DNA from: Coturnix japonica
Lineage: Eukaryota > Chordata > Aves > Galliformes > Phasianidae
Assembly: GCF_001577835.2 (NCBI RefSeq)
Contig: NC_029527.1
Span: 8,338,094 to 8,402,093, forward strand
Reading direction: 5' to 3'
DNA length: 64,000 nucleotides
Part shown: positions 21,317 through 33,646 of the stretch, piece by piece
How positions within the stretch are numbered: position 1 is the first letter of the stretch
Layout: every line of letters begins with the position of its first letter
Translations under genes and position numbers: made by a program
Notes under the pieces: model-generated
Database searches by the model: none
The model's input: the letters and a program-made list of their open reading frames with translations, nothing else
What the model was told of the DNA's origin: nothing

Positions 21317-24300
21317 TCACAGTTTCTCAAAAGGAAACAACTGTGCTGCTTCTTCCTTCTTTTGTCGCTTGCTTTTTCTGGTGGTCTTCTCTTTCTGCTG
21401 CTCTGCCTGGCGATTTCGGGGCCAAGAAACTTCCACATCTCCTCCTGCAGTCCCTGAACTTGGGCCTTCTTCATCAGAGGAGAATCCTGTTCCTTTCTCT
21501 GTCTCAGATGCTGATGGCTCAGCCTGGAAAAAAACAAGCAGGCATAAAAGTGGAAAAGGAGCTCTTAATAATCATTTGTAGCTACTCTTTTCTAAAAAGG
21601 CTCATTTTCTATCACATACCTTGATGGAGAAGCGTTGCTTCAATCTCTCTCTAATGAGAAGTCCTTTTGTCAGCAACTTCCAGTTCCCCAGAGCTCTCTT
21701 CTCACGCTTCTGTTATTGAAAAGAGAAAAAAAAATACAAGTTCCAGCGTATTGATATTCACAGGAGATAGAAGTTTAAAGCCTTCAAAATGGAGCTGAAA
21801 AATAAAAGAACCACTACTCAACACCATACCAACAACTTCAGTGTGTCACATTAGAAGATTATAGGCCGGTATGATTCTTAGGAACAGTGTATTGGTGACA
21901 ACGTATCTGCTAATGATATGAATTACTGTCACTTTCCAATTTTTAACTATTTGAAAGTACACTCTAGTTCAGAGATTGCTGCACACTTGTTTGCACTGCA
22001 ATGCAAACAGAAAGCCACAAGTGAAGCATTTGGGGAATTCAACTTGCCTCTCTCTCTCGGTCACATTGCTCTGTCTGTTACAAATGCAGCCTTCCTTTGA
22101 TTGTCTACAGCTTAAATTGAATTAAGCAGTAATAAGGTGGCTGCAAAAATAATTCTCACCTCCTTCTCCTTCTTTTCTATTTCTGCTTGTTCATTCTCCC
22201 AGGCAGCAATGAGCACTTCTTTATATTCTTCACAGACAACATAGCCATCAGTACTAAGAAGGAGAACAGAATCCCATCAGCTACTAGAAGAAAAAAGAAA
22301 GGGAGCAAATGCCTGATGACCCCACCAGTCAAACAGCTGCTGACAGAATGGGATACTTGTCTTGTGGGGTGTAAATATATAATTTATCACCTATTCCACC
22401 CCCCAAGTGCAGACCCTTTGAGCATATAAAGTCACTTCTGCATGCCAGGGCCATTGATGCTGCTACCACAGGTAGCTCAAAAGAGAAGGAGGATGTGCAC
22501 AGAGTACACAACTTCTACACAACATCAACATTCATCACCTTAAACAAAGCACCTTTACATACACTGCGTGTGAGTAGCCACCATGAAAGTCAAATCCAGT
22601 GACAGCTTGAGCACAGTCAATGTCCAGCTTCCGTGCCAATCTGTTCAGGTTGGGGAGTCTAAGCTGCACACAACCAACAGGTAACATAGAGGGCAGGAAG
22701 AGATAGACGTTTCCATATTCATTCCGAGGAACCTGGTATTGCAAAATGAAAGAGAAGTGATGACACTCCTGCCTTCTGGAGAGAGGCCGAAATTAGCTGC
22801 AATTCAAGGTCCCTCCCCTCTTTCTGGCCTGCTGCATTCTACTCTGGTATTCTATTAGTATCCACACAAGGTACAAGCTAAATTTTAACTACATGGTTGC
22901 CTCCTAATGTTCTCTGACCTGGCCTTGTTACTCTGGCTGTAATGCTGAGAACTAGCAAAACAAAGATGAAGTTGGAAATTAGATAGATTAGAAAGTTGGA
23001 CTTAGGAATAAAAGGCATTAATGACATTTTCACTGTGCCCTCCTGGGTTTATTTACCTCAGAATTCTTAAGCCTGATATTATTGACTGATCTCACCTTTA
23101 AAACGTGCAATTCTCAAAAAATAAAGCCCACAGCTTCATAAGAAACAGTTCCTTTAACACCAGCCCTCTGCTTTCCTGGCTACCTTTCCATCCACTGCTA
23201 TGGGTGGCTGATACTCTTCTGTCTGCCAGCGACCAAACAGCGCCAGGTCTGCTTTGTCCCGGTTTGCAGGCTCTGCAAGACGTGCCTTCCTCGCCTGGTT
23301 GGAGTAGCCCTTCACCATCTGTGCAAATACAATGATCATACTTGGAACAGCGCAGAAACAAGCTGTTAGTGATTTCAGACTTTCCCAGGACGGCAAAGGA
23401 GAAGACTCTGGAAAAGAAATAATGCCTACTTCCTGTCTTTGGGATTTATCCCTTATAAATGATAACCCACAGCTACTGTGCGCAAGGGAGCTAGAGTCCC
23501 TCTTTAATTGGAAGTCATAGGATGCTTCTGAAGAAGATATAAAGGGTGCAGTTCTGCAAGATACCCTTGGGGTACAGACACAGCGGGTGAATGGAATCAC
23601 AACACAGCTACCACATGAAAGCAAGAAACCCACATCTGCTGACAGAAAGAAGACATTAAAAAACAAACAACAACAAACAAAGCTAAGCTTGAACTTCAGA
23701 GAGCAGATGTTGCACAGGAGGAAGCCAAACCCACTTACTTTATAAGGCACTTCTCCAATCCTCACCACTCGAGCCTGCTTAAGCCAGGTGTCCTTGGAGT
23801 GGAGCGTGTGTACACAGTCTCTAAAAAGACCAAAAGAAAGCAAAGAGTTGCATCAGAGACTTCCAAACCATTATTCACATGCTAGGAATGGTTAAAAAAA
23901 TAAAAATAATAAGTGTATCTAAGTGGTATGCAAATTCTGTCTGAGTAGCTAAATGTCTCATGCTGTCTGTGCACGTGGCCTGAGTCTACTGCAAATACCG
24001 TTGTGGTCAGCACACAAATGAGCTTTAATTTGTTACAAAGATCACAGACACAGACAACTATGTCCACCACTCACCTCGAGTAAACAGGCTCTCCCCTGCA
24101 GTACCCTAGGATAGCAGCTGACTCAGGATAGATGGCCTGATATTTCAAGAGATGCCTCTTCAGTGCATATAGAGGGTGGTTTTTGTACTCTCCAATTGCT
24201 GTTGGTAGAGGCTGATCTTGAAGCTTAACCTGAAACTGTAGGAATTATGGAAAAAAGAGAGTTATTTCACAATTACCTTGCACTAGCCTTTTAAGGAATT

Positions 24301-27300
24301 AAGAATGACTATAGTCTGGATTAAGGGGAAAAAATATTAGGAAAATAATCAGATGAACCAAGGGACCAAAGCATTCTTGTTGCAGATACACAGTTAGCGC
24401 TGCACCCACATCTATATATCTTAAAGAATCTGCCCAAGAGTAACATCAGGCTGTACAGAAACCATATCATTAAGTTTCCAGTGTGGGCTTCCCAGTGCTC
24501 TATTTGATTACTACTTTAATCTTATCATTGTATATTCCCTTTAAAACTTGCTCATTCTGAATATTTCAAGCTCAAATACAAACCTCCTTCCTCGTGGAAC
24601 CATTCCTTATGATTTTTGCCTGAATGGGAATCCAGGGACTATGATGCTATTGAATGTCTCCCATAACTTATTATCATTTACCTCGGTTTCCTCCTTCTTG
24701 TCTCTGTCCACAAAGGGACTTCTATATGGCTGCAGTGTGTCTTCCCACCACTCAGGGTCCACACGTTTCTTCCTTGTCGTGGTCATCCACACCGGGTCAT
24801 ATCTTTGTGTCACATCCTTGACGCTCCCATCATTGTCAAATCCCACAACGTAGGAAAGTGGCTTTGTGGCATATGCAAAGCACTGCTGGGGCTGGCCAAC
24901 AATGCCATGAACGCAGTCTACACACACCCACCTGTCCTCACGTTCAAGGAAAACCTCTAGCCACTGGTCTGTGCCAGCCACTTTCTGTACCATCTGCTGC
25001 CCATCATCCTCATCACTAGAAATTATTTTGTTTCTCTTTTTCTGTGTATGAGGCAAGGTTGGAGCTGTGCTTTTTGCAGGTCTTGGCTCAACTCCCAAAG
25101 TATTTCTGGATAGCTTTGATTCTGAAGTCTCACTTTTGGGGCTCTTTATAGCCATTACCTTTGATTTCTGGGCACCTCGTGAGCTTCTCCGCTTTTTAGA
25201 GACTGTTTCAAAGTCCTCGTCAGAGATATCACTTTCCTCTCCTGAAATCTCAAAGTCAGAACCACTGCCTTCATCACTTCCACTCTCTTCTTTGTAACAC
25301 ACTTTGGAGGCCACTCGTCTCCGGCGATTGTTCTTGGGCCTGACCGGCACATCTTTTTCCCCTAAACCACTGTCCTCATTTCCAGTTTCCTTCTGTTCCT
25401 TGTTGCCTGTTGTCAGTTTTGACTTGTGTGTCCTTTTGGTCTCAGCACTTTTTGTTTGCTTTGACTCCTCGTTGTCTTCTTCACTCCCTGATGATTTCTC
25501 ATCCCGTTTGGCTTTTTTACAGGGGCATTTTTTTGCCACAACTTTGGGTGTTGTGCCTGAGCTCTCCTGCCCCTCAGATGTACTGCTGAGTGACTGCTTC
25601 TTGAATTTGCTTTTTTCCTGCAAAGAAAGAGGCCAGGTCACTTTTACCATGCATAAGAATACGAAAAAAAAGAAGGAAAAAAAAGACTGAGGTCAACATA
25701 AGGTAAATACAGACCAAAGGCTGACCAGCAACACGGTCAATTTGCTTATCTCAGGGACCTGAAAACTTCAGGCAAATGACTGAGGAGAGATGTACTCCAG
25801 CAGTGTTTGCTGTGAAAGTTTTAAAGAAATTTAAAGCCACTAAAGCACGAGAAGTCTTTGCTTAAGCATATACAATAGGAGGTGGTTTGGGTTTGCATCT
25901 GCTGCTATATAGACAAAAAACACTGTCATAACAATGCTTCATGCAGTAAGTGATCCACCTCAAGTTACAGCAGCTAGAAAGCTTTCTCACTCCTTTTGGG
26001 GAGCAACCAATTAGGGAATTTTACACACCAAACAAAAACTACCTTTGCCTTTGTCTCCTTGAGAGGAATGGGCTGCAAGGACAGCACGAGGCGACACAGC
26101 AGCTGCAGAGCTCTGAGAATAATTAAAAATATCTGCAAAAGATAAAATAAACCATGTGCAAAGTTTTGGTTTTTGTTGTTCTTTTGTTTGTTTGTTTTTG
26201 TTTTTTAAGGTGTATGAAAAAAAAAAAAAAAAACAAAAAAAAACCCTTGAAACTCTTTCACATCCTGGGTTCGGTCAGAAACCATTTTCATTCCTGTCTT
26301 TTACTCAGTGCTGTAGACACTGACACAGATGTGTAGCCCAGATGCTATTACATCAAAGCACTGTCTTCCCTCGTTCTTACTCATATTAGAACAGTGACAG
26401 AGGTCCTGCTGTTAACTCATAGAAGATCCATAGCCTGAAGAGTCTAAATGACTCACCCAGATCCCATTTATCCTCTACCTTCCTCTCATTCTTGAAGCAA
26501 ACTGAATAAGATTTCTCTAAATCCTCCCTCCCAGAGGTTGCTAAGGCCAACTACATACCATCAACTGAACCCAGAAGAAACACCAGCTATTTATTACAGT
26601 CCCAACTGAGTGGCTAGTAGCTGTGAACTGCCACCTGCTTTCCTGCATGGGACTTAAAAGAAGCTGCCATTAGTAAGTGTCCAAAGCAAGGCTTGCATTG
26701 TCTTTACTTCCTGCCACAGGAGGCTGCTTTTTGTATTTACACAGCACGGTTGCAAAGACATCACAAGAACCACTTCCTGCTCTGCAGCACAGAAGCTGCA
26801 ACATCCCAGTATATCAGCAACAGGGAAGAGCTGTAAGCCATGCACCTGCAAAGCAGCAGCTCTTTCAAATGTCCTATCAGTTTTATCTCCTCTGTTTCTT
26901 CTTCCCTCGATTGCTTTACCGAAATCTCTGTACAACTTGAAACAACTGACTCCACTTCTTGTCTTAACCCAGTTCCACCAGAGAATGACTGCAGAGCTTA
27001 AGTGTTTTCTTTCCAAACCTTGTCCTCAAGATGCACTAAATCAAAACTAAATTCTGTTGGCATCCAGTGGTTACTCTGATAATAACCAGCTACCAACCTT
27101 CTACCTCAAAGATCTGTGAAGAGTTTCTCTGGCTGCAAGTAAATCCAAGAATTTTCTTACTTAGATTAGTACTGCAGGAGAAACCTATAAACTGCTTTTC
27201 CTTGACTAAAAAGCAATATGAGGAAGCCACAGCATACTTATAAACAAGTAGTTCCATGCACTATGCAAAGGCATCCACAGAACAAAATAAACCATGCAGT

Positions 27301-30300
27301 GGTACCAACAAGAAGTTTCAGTTAATACAGTTCAAACTAAAGAATTTAATCACAGGATTCCATATAAAAATACAAAAAAAAAGAAGAAAACAAGGAATCG
27401 CCTTGTTTCTCCAAATTAATCCCTTAAATACCACTTTGCTCGCAAGGATCCAGCATCCAAATTCAACAACCAACCCTGCACTTCCCAGTCACTTACATGA
27501 ACCAACTCTTCATCATCTCGTGCAGCATAGATGGCAAAGCGCCTCTCCAGGGTCGACTGAAGGGGCTCTCCTTTTTCAGTGGAAAGCTCATCATTGACAG
27601 TGAAGGTTCCAACAAACCTGAAATGTGAGATACCTGTTTATCGTCTACTGTCATGAATATACTCTTAAACTTCACAATTCATCCTTTCCTTCTTCACAAA
27701 AAACACTCTTGTGTTTAAATTCAAAACAATCAGTGAAGAAATGTAATTACATGTACCCCTGTCCCTATATTCTATGTGACAGTAGACTAGGAGATAGTAT
27801 ATTACCATTTCACCAAGTTGGAAATGTAGAGAAGATCCACTTGGCTTGCAGGAACTTTTGTGAAGTGTATGGGGATGATGGATAGACCAATTGCATGAAG
27901 ATCTGGCTGGCTGCAGATCCTGTTCCTATAGAAACCATTTGCTAATAAACACAAGAGATGAACCTGAGAGAAAAAAGTTTCTATAGTGAGTTCACAAGAG
28001 ATGTTCTTTGCTGGAACTACTGTCCATGGTGATGACCAGGATGCCTCTACTGCTCCTTTTGGCAGAGACAGGCAACAATGAAACCTCCCAAGCACAAAAA
28101 GGGTGGGCACAGGACTAAGTGGTGTCCCAAGGCAGTAAAGCCTTGCAGTACCTGTCCGTGTCTCCTGTTCTACATCCGACTGACAGTTTAACCCAAGTAG
28201 AACAAGCAGATGCACACCACAGAGAAACATATACCCTACTTGAATCTGCTTTCATTTAAATGTTTACTAATTCAGTGACTGACATTTCTAAGTTACAGAT
28301 GAGGAGAAGGCCAATGAGCATCTGTCAGGAATACAACATTGTTATTTTTTCACTTCTAGCCACGGCCCCAAATTATTTTATTCAAAACCTACTTTCTTTT
28401 TCATTACGTATCAGTTCAGAAATCTCAAGCACAGTCTTTTCTTTTTGACCAGTACCTTATGTGTGTCCTCACGAACTTCCTTAGTGAAACGTTTAATCAT
28501 TCTTCGAACATAAGTTTCAAACTCAGCTTTCCTTTTCTCTCTGCATAAGATTAAAAAATAAAAGGATATTATGGCTTCCTGTCTATCTGCCTTCCTAGAT
28601 TCCTGAGCTGCTCTCTACTACCTTCCATTTTTACCTTCTCTGTCTCTTCATAAGTTGTTCCGGGGTTTCAATCTCTATCTCAACAGGATTGCTCGGCAGC
28701 ACAACTTCAGGAAGAACAGCACCTTCTTCTAACTTATCTACAAGAGGCTCCTGGAGTTCTGGGAAAAAACAAACAGAATGTTACTAGATATTGAATGAAC
28801 AATGAATAATACAGCAACAAATAGTCAAATTCAAAGCACTACCTTCAAAACAGCAGTTGTATGTTTCTTTCCTACTTTGGAACTATTCCAAAGTATTGCG
28901 AGATAAGAGCCTATAATCCAGATATGCACATGAAGCATACTCTTAAGTATAAGAAGTATACAAAACAAGGAATGGCTCAAAAAGGACCTGTTGCATACAA
29001 GGATGTTTACAACTAGAATAGACACGCAGTTGTTACCTTCCACGTCCTCCCATTCATCTTCACTTTCATCATCGTCATCATCATCATCAGTATTGTCTTC
29101 ATCCATCTCTTTTTTAATAGGAGATTCTCTCTTCAACTTTACCTCCTTCTGAGGGGCCTTCACTGAGTCACTATTAAAATTACAAGAATGGTTTTAGCAT
29201 CAGGAAGTGCATGGGTTTGTTCATTTAAAAATGGAAGGGAATGAAAACAAAAATGAGGAAATAAACAAAGCATCATCTCTGCATCAGTAACAACAGATGT
29301 AAAGGTTGTAAGTATTTGACAACTGAACCGTGTGTGTGCCTGTAAAGCGAGCAGTCTTTGCCATGAATAATTACAGGCTCGTTGAACAACAACGTTTCAG
29401 TGCAGACACAGGTCCTGGTTCTAACAGGTTGTTTGAATGAAGATGACTGAACCTAAAAACAATGACCCATCTTTCCTAACAGCTTGTATGAATGTCTTCA
29501 TTGAATCATTTGTCTTTACTGAGACCTCATAATGCACTGGGATTGGAAGTGCTTGTGTTTCACTACGCTAACACCCAATGATTTGGTTGGCCAGTGAAAT
29601 GAGACCAAGCAGCTTCATTCTTCTCATTAATACAATCCCCCTTGAAATCTCTACAGGAAGACCATATATCTCACAGCAATGTTTCTGTTCATGCTCGATG
29701 CCATAAAACCTCCCTAGTCTTGTGTAGAAATAAATGAAACGCTATCTTACAATTACGATATTGATTTGAAAAGGCTCAGATATTTGCTTCCCATGCAGAC
29801 TGCCTTCCTCAGACAGATCCTGCCATCAGCCAGGCAGTACTTCTGTACAGCTGTGTGTCACAGACAAACTAAACTGGCCTGCCAGCTTAACGTAACCCCT
29901 TTATGTGAACATTGTAGGGCAATGGACCCTACACAACAACCACAACATCCAACCCACAACAACCACAACATCCAACCCACAACAACCACAACATCCAACC
30001 CACAGTGAGGTACAGAGCGCATCATGATGAACAACAGCTAAGCTTACCTGCACTTTTCCTCTTCGTGATCATCCCCTTTATTTTCAGGGTCTCTCTCATT
30101 TTCTTTCACTCGCCCTTTTACCCCTTTTTGTTTTGAAGGCTTCTCTGCTAACTTAGCAATTCCAGCATCACTGTCTTCCTCCTTCTTCCTAGCTGCAACT
30201 CCGGCTCTGCTCTTCTTTACACTGTGTTTTTCTTCAACAAAATCACCTACATCGAAAAGAAAGAAATTTTCTTCATGGATATAACCTCATCCCTATGGAT

Positions 30301-30548
30301 ACATAGCAATATCTCTGCAGGCTCCAGCAGAGCTGCACTGAACAACTCCAGCCCCGGCCCATCATGGGGGGCTGCTGAGCTCCATGCTGACTGCCTCCCT
30401 CCCTCAAAGCAGAGCAGCCCCAGAAGCCGAGCCTCCCACACTCACCCTCCTCACGTTCCTCCGCACCATCCCGCCGTACTCCCACCCCTCCAGGCCGCCT
30501 TTTGCCGGCAGACACCCGCTGAACCGACGCTTTGCGCTTCCTCGCCAT
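21317..30548 (-). CDS. XPC: XPC, DNA-damage sensor of nucleotide excision repair
   Basis: Sixteen coding exons: 30446-30548, 30048-30246, 29037-29170, 28635-28758, 28456-28540, 27806-27963, 27497-27617, 26043-26132, 24682-25617, 24075-24229, 23739-23820, 23184-23318, 22563-22732, 22160-22253, 21620-21709, 21317-21523. They sum to 2883 nt, 960 residues (human 940, also 16 exons). Order: basic N-terminus; acidic segment with seven Asp (129-135) and Trp141, matching the human segment that binds TFIIH p62; first half of the Rad4 transglutaminase-like domain; a charged, probably disordered insert (about 345-545, exon 9); second half of that domain (about 551-650); BHD1-3 (about 651-860), which grip damaged duplex; centrin-2 helix [16 protein letters not shown] (871-886); C-terminus LFPFEKL. 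With RAD23B and CETN2 it senses helix distortion and recruits TFIIH in the nucleus. The start has G at -3 and +4. Intron 11 is open and in frame. Confidence 0.97.
23319..23738 (-). other. XPC: XPC intron 11, fully open and in frame
   Basis: The intron is 420 bp, a multiple of three. It lies between complete codons (after Lys729, before Met730) and has no stop in the XPC frame. Retention would insert 140 residues into BHD2 without breaking the frame. Its splice sites are normal (donor GTAAGT, acceptor TTTGCACAG), so it is most likely spliced as usual. Confidence 0.8.
26157..26248. repeat. Low-complexity T-rich / A-rich stretch in XPC intron 8
   Basis: A T/G-rich run around 26165-26208 is followed by an A-rich run around 26215-26246. 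Together they form an imperfect T-then-A arrangement just past XPC exon 8. It is low-complexity DNA with no family I can name. Confidence 0.8.
29933..30001. repeat. 23-bp minisatellite, three exact copies
   Basis: Three consecutive identical units of 23 bp, each beginning ACAACAACCACAAC and ending ATCCAACCC. The array lies in XPC intron 2, about 45 bp downstream of the exon 2 donor on the minus strand. There it reads as a G/T-rich stretch, so length changes could affect a splicing context. Confidence 0.95.
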
Positions 30549-30730
30549 AGCGGCGAGCATTACCCCGCCCCTTCAGAGCGGGGGGAAGAGGCCGGGCCAT
30601 AAAGTATCACGAGAGAGAGCGAGAAGCGGTTTGAAAGATGGCGGACGAGGTGGATCAGGTGAATGGCTCTTTACTTTTCTTAGGGGGGAGCGGTGTTTCT
30701 GCGGCCACCCCGGCTGCCAAGTGAGGTGGT
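30400..30730. promoter_or_regulatory. CpG-rich bidirectional promoter of XPC and LSM3
   Basis: The start codons of XPC (minus, 30548) and LSM3 (plus, 30638) are only 89 bp apart in a CpG-rich patch. A GC box, CCCCGCCCC, is at 30563-30571. A weak TATA-like CATAAAG is near 30598. AAGATGGCGG at 30635-30644 is a good YY1-type motif and contains the LSM3 start codon. Placement at or just downstream of the start is typical of YY1 sites in housekeeping genes. The two 5' UTRs must be very short or overlap. Confidence 0.88.
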
Positions 30731-32501
30731 GAGGGCCTGAAGAGAGAGCTGGTGGGTTGGTGGCACATCCGTGTGCCTTCCCTTTGCCATATGCCGTGCT
30801 GCCGTGTTGGTTTGAGCCATGCAGCCTGTCTGCTTCTGTGTGGATACTGGGACTTGAGGGAGCGTTTCAGAATGCAAACTGAGGAGTGGAGGAGTTCGTA
30901 TTCACTGCTCCTGCGTGAATAACTGCTTGTTTCGGTGTTGTTTTCAGCAACAGACAACGAATACCGTCGAGGAGCCCCTCGACCTCATCAGGCTCAGTCT
31001 GGATGAGAGGATCTATGTGAAGATGAGGAATGACAGAGAGCTCAGAGGCAGGCTGCATGTGAGTGCCAATTCCAAGCAGGCAGCAGGCTGTGCTGTTATG
31101 TGCAACTATTTGTTATGTTACTGTAATGTGCTCAACAGCAGCGCTTGGTTTGTGCAGTGTTCTGCCAGAGATTCAAAAGGTGCATTTTGTTTTTCCGTGT
31201 CTGTTGTCTTTTAAATGATTCCAAGTGATTCGTTCTCTTGATTTTTGCTTTTATTCCCATGTCTGTGGACTAAGTAATAATGCAGGCATCATCTCATAAA
31301 GGACTCTCGACTCTGTTAAGATGGAAATAAGTATATCAAGCAACTGTCTTGTAGAGCAAACCCAAGGACTGCTGGGATGTGTACTCAGCTGGGTTCTCTC
31401 CATACTTGATTTGTTCTTTGTTTTCTTTTGAGAGCGATGTCTCTTAGTGAGACAAACTTTTGTTTTCTGTTTGGTTGTGTTATCCTTCTGGAATGTGGTG
31501 CTGTGCTGAGGAAGGGAACCAGTTTCCCATGTGGTAACTGGGCCTCAAATACATTTGAGAACAAAAAGGTGAGGACAGATCTGTGATGCACTGGTATAAT
31601 TCCTAAGTTCCCTTTGTAGGGTGTTTGGAACAAGTGCTTAATTAAAATTTATGTATTGTTGTTTGAGTTACAGCTCTCATAGCTATAGATAATCCAATCC
31701 CAGAAATCTGGGCTGATAGCAAATAATATTTAGTTGGATTAATGCTAACGACAAGAACAAGTGTGTCCACCTCTGAGAGTTTGTGCATGAGCTTCAGAAG
31801 GAGAGTTTCAGTGAGTATAAGAGCCTTCCTTATGCTGTGGAGTACTGATGTTGGCCTTTATAGTTGAAGTTACAGCTGATACATCATGTTCACACATGGA
31901 ACATCTTGACCCAAATCAGGTTAAAATAATTTTGTTTGAGTGTCTTGCTAGAATTATGGATTTAATGAGCTTGTGCTTGAATTTTGGAAGAAGTAATGAA
32001 CTTTGTTCCTACAGGCATATGATCAGCACTTAAATATGATTCTGGGCGATGTGGAAGAAACTGTAACAACAATAGAGATTGACGAAGAAACATACGAAGA
32101 GATTTATAAAGTAAGGACTTCAGTGTATTTACCTCCATAGAAAACTTCTTGCAATCTAGATTGTCATGTTGTCAAAATAATGTGTTGATAACTGCACCTT
32201 TTGGACTAGGATCTAGCAGGTGTTTTAGGCAAATTGTTATGAAAGCACAAAGGACATCCAGGTGCTTGTTGATTTTGATATCTTCAGCAGGACGCGAAGT
32301 TGCATGTTTGAGCTGATGTTTGTTGGTGTTTTTTTAGGATTGAATTTTGTCACATGCTTAGTAGATGTGTTCTGTATACTTCTCTTTTGTAAATGTAATC
32401 TTTTCTTTGCTTCTTCATAGTCTACCAAAAGGAATATTCCGATGCTCTTTGTCAGAGGTGACGGCGTTGTGCTTGTAGCTCCCCCGCTGAGGGTTGGCTG
32501 A
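30638..32501 (+). CDS. LSM3: LSM3, U6 snRNA-associated Sm-like protein
   Basis: Four coding exons: 30638-30658, 30948-31058, 32015-32110 and 32421-32501. They sum to 309 nt and give 102 residues, the human length; by memory only residue 4 differs (Glu for Asp). The N-terminus is [16 protein letters not shown]. The Sm1 motif falls around residues 15-60 ([17 protein letters not shown], then [12 protein letters not shown]). The Sm2 motif is near the end ([14 protein letters not shown]). The known protein is a subunit of two seven-member rings: LSM2-8, which holds the U6 snRNA 3' end in the nucleus, and LSM1-7, which promotes decapping and mRNA decay in the cytoplasm. The ATG has A at -3 and G at +4 and lies within a YY1-type motif. 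It is transcribed away from XPC. Confidence 0.98.
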
Positions 32502-32815
32502 AGCAACCAAGGATTGAACCTTCTTGGAAGGTTTCAGGCTCTTGGACGATTTGTTTTGATCATGTCTCAGAATTGCATACACTTTTTAATAGAACGTTTT
32601 TGCCTATTTTTTGTGGAAGAGGAATGAGTTTTTCTTGCAGAAAGTACCTGTCAGCTGAAGCAGTGTGAAAACCTCATTTTCCCCTGAATTAATGTAACTG
32701 CTGTAAATGAGCTGTGTGTGACATAAGTAAAAGCACCCTGTTTTTTCAATCTTGGGAATAGCAGTGTCTTTTTTTGTTTGTTTTAAATAAATTTGGTTTA
32801 CCTTTCAGATTTGAT
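32502..32815 (+). other. LSM3: LSM3 3' UTR
   Basis: Runs from the LSM3 stop to just beyond the first canonical AATAAA. There is no coding signal. Length is inferred from the signal and its downstream GU-rich stretch. Confidence 0.65.
32786..32791 (+). terminator. LSM3: LSM3 polyadenylation signal
   Basis: AATAAA is followed within about 25-30 bp by a GU-rich stretch (GATGTGTTATGTTTTTGTTG), a good cleavage/polyadenylation pattern. It gives a 3' UTR of about 0.3 kb. Confidence 0.78.
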
Positions 32816-33640
32816 GTGTTATGTTTTTGTTGAAAAGGTGATTTTAATGAACTTCTCTAGTGCTAATGCTGTATTAAGTTGTGATAATGTGGCTTTGCTT
32901 CCTGAGAAAGCAGTGACTTGTTTGGTGTTTTGATTTTTGTCCATACTGAAGTTTTCCAGATTGATGTTTTGGAGGAGGGCAACACTGTGTTGGTCTATGG
33001 TGTACTAATCTATGGTTTTATGTAAACATATCCTTGTAGGAGAGAAATTCTGTGTCCTGCTTAAAATGCATTGATAGAATAGAATTTTTACAGCTTTTTC
33101 AGATGCTTCTCTTGCAGCTTTGTTAGCAGAGCAAAGCTTAGCAATACCATCAGTAGGAAACAAATTTAGTAGCCTGATTTATGCATTCATTTGCCACCAT
33201 TTGTAGCCATTTTCAGTTCTTGAACACATTAAATTCTGTAGAAAACCAAAGATGCTTCCTGGTTATCAGTGGGTGCACAAGAGCCTTGTACACTGCTTTT
33301 TTTAATACATAGTTTCTCAGGCCTTCCTGATTGCACTTTATTCTCATGGTGGGGCTGGAAGGGGAATGAATGTTTTACTTGGAATGGCTATGGAATGTTT
33401 TACGAGTATATTTGAAAGGCATATTATAGACATAGACTTGGGCATTTCTTGACATACCTTAACACACAGCTTTATGAACTTGCCTGGGTTCTTACGCGTA
33501 TTCAGTCATCAAAAGCAGCTTGCTTTGACACTGTCCTCCAGTTAAAATCTTCCTATCTTACCATGTCTAGTTTGTGGCAAGGGTGAAAAATGCAAGGTGG
33601 TAACTTTTTTTTTTTTTTAAAAGTAATAACTTGTTTTGGC

Positions 33641-33646
33641 AATAAA
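33641..33646 (+). terminator. Possible distal LSM3 polyadenylation signal
   Basis: A second AATAAA about 850 bp further on, preceded by a 13-bp T run. It could end a long 3' UTR form of LSM3; nothing in the sequence shows that it is used. Confidence 0.25.

Noticed and set aside
23154-23843. 229-codon minus-strand frame as a separate gene
   Set aside because: It is XPC exons 11 and 12 joined by the open intron 11, not an independent gene.
25067-25690. Plus-strand open frames opposite XPC exon 9
   Set aside because: Antisense shadows of the large XPC exon; Ser/Leu-rich translation reflects the Glu/Lys/Ser codons of the other strand.
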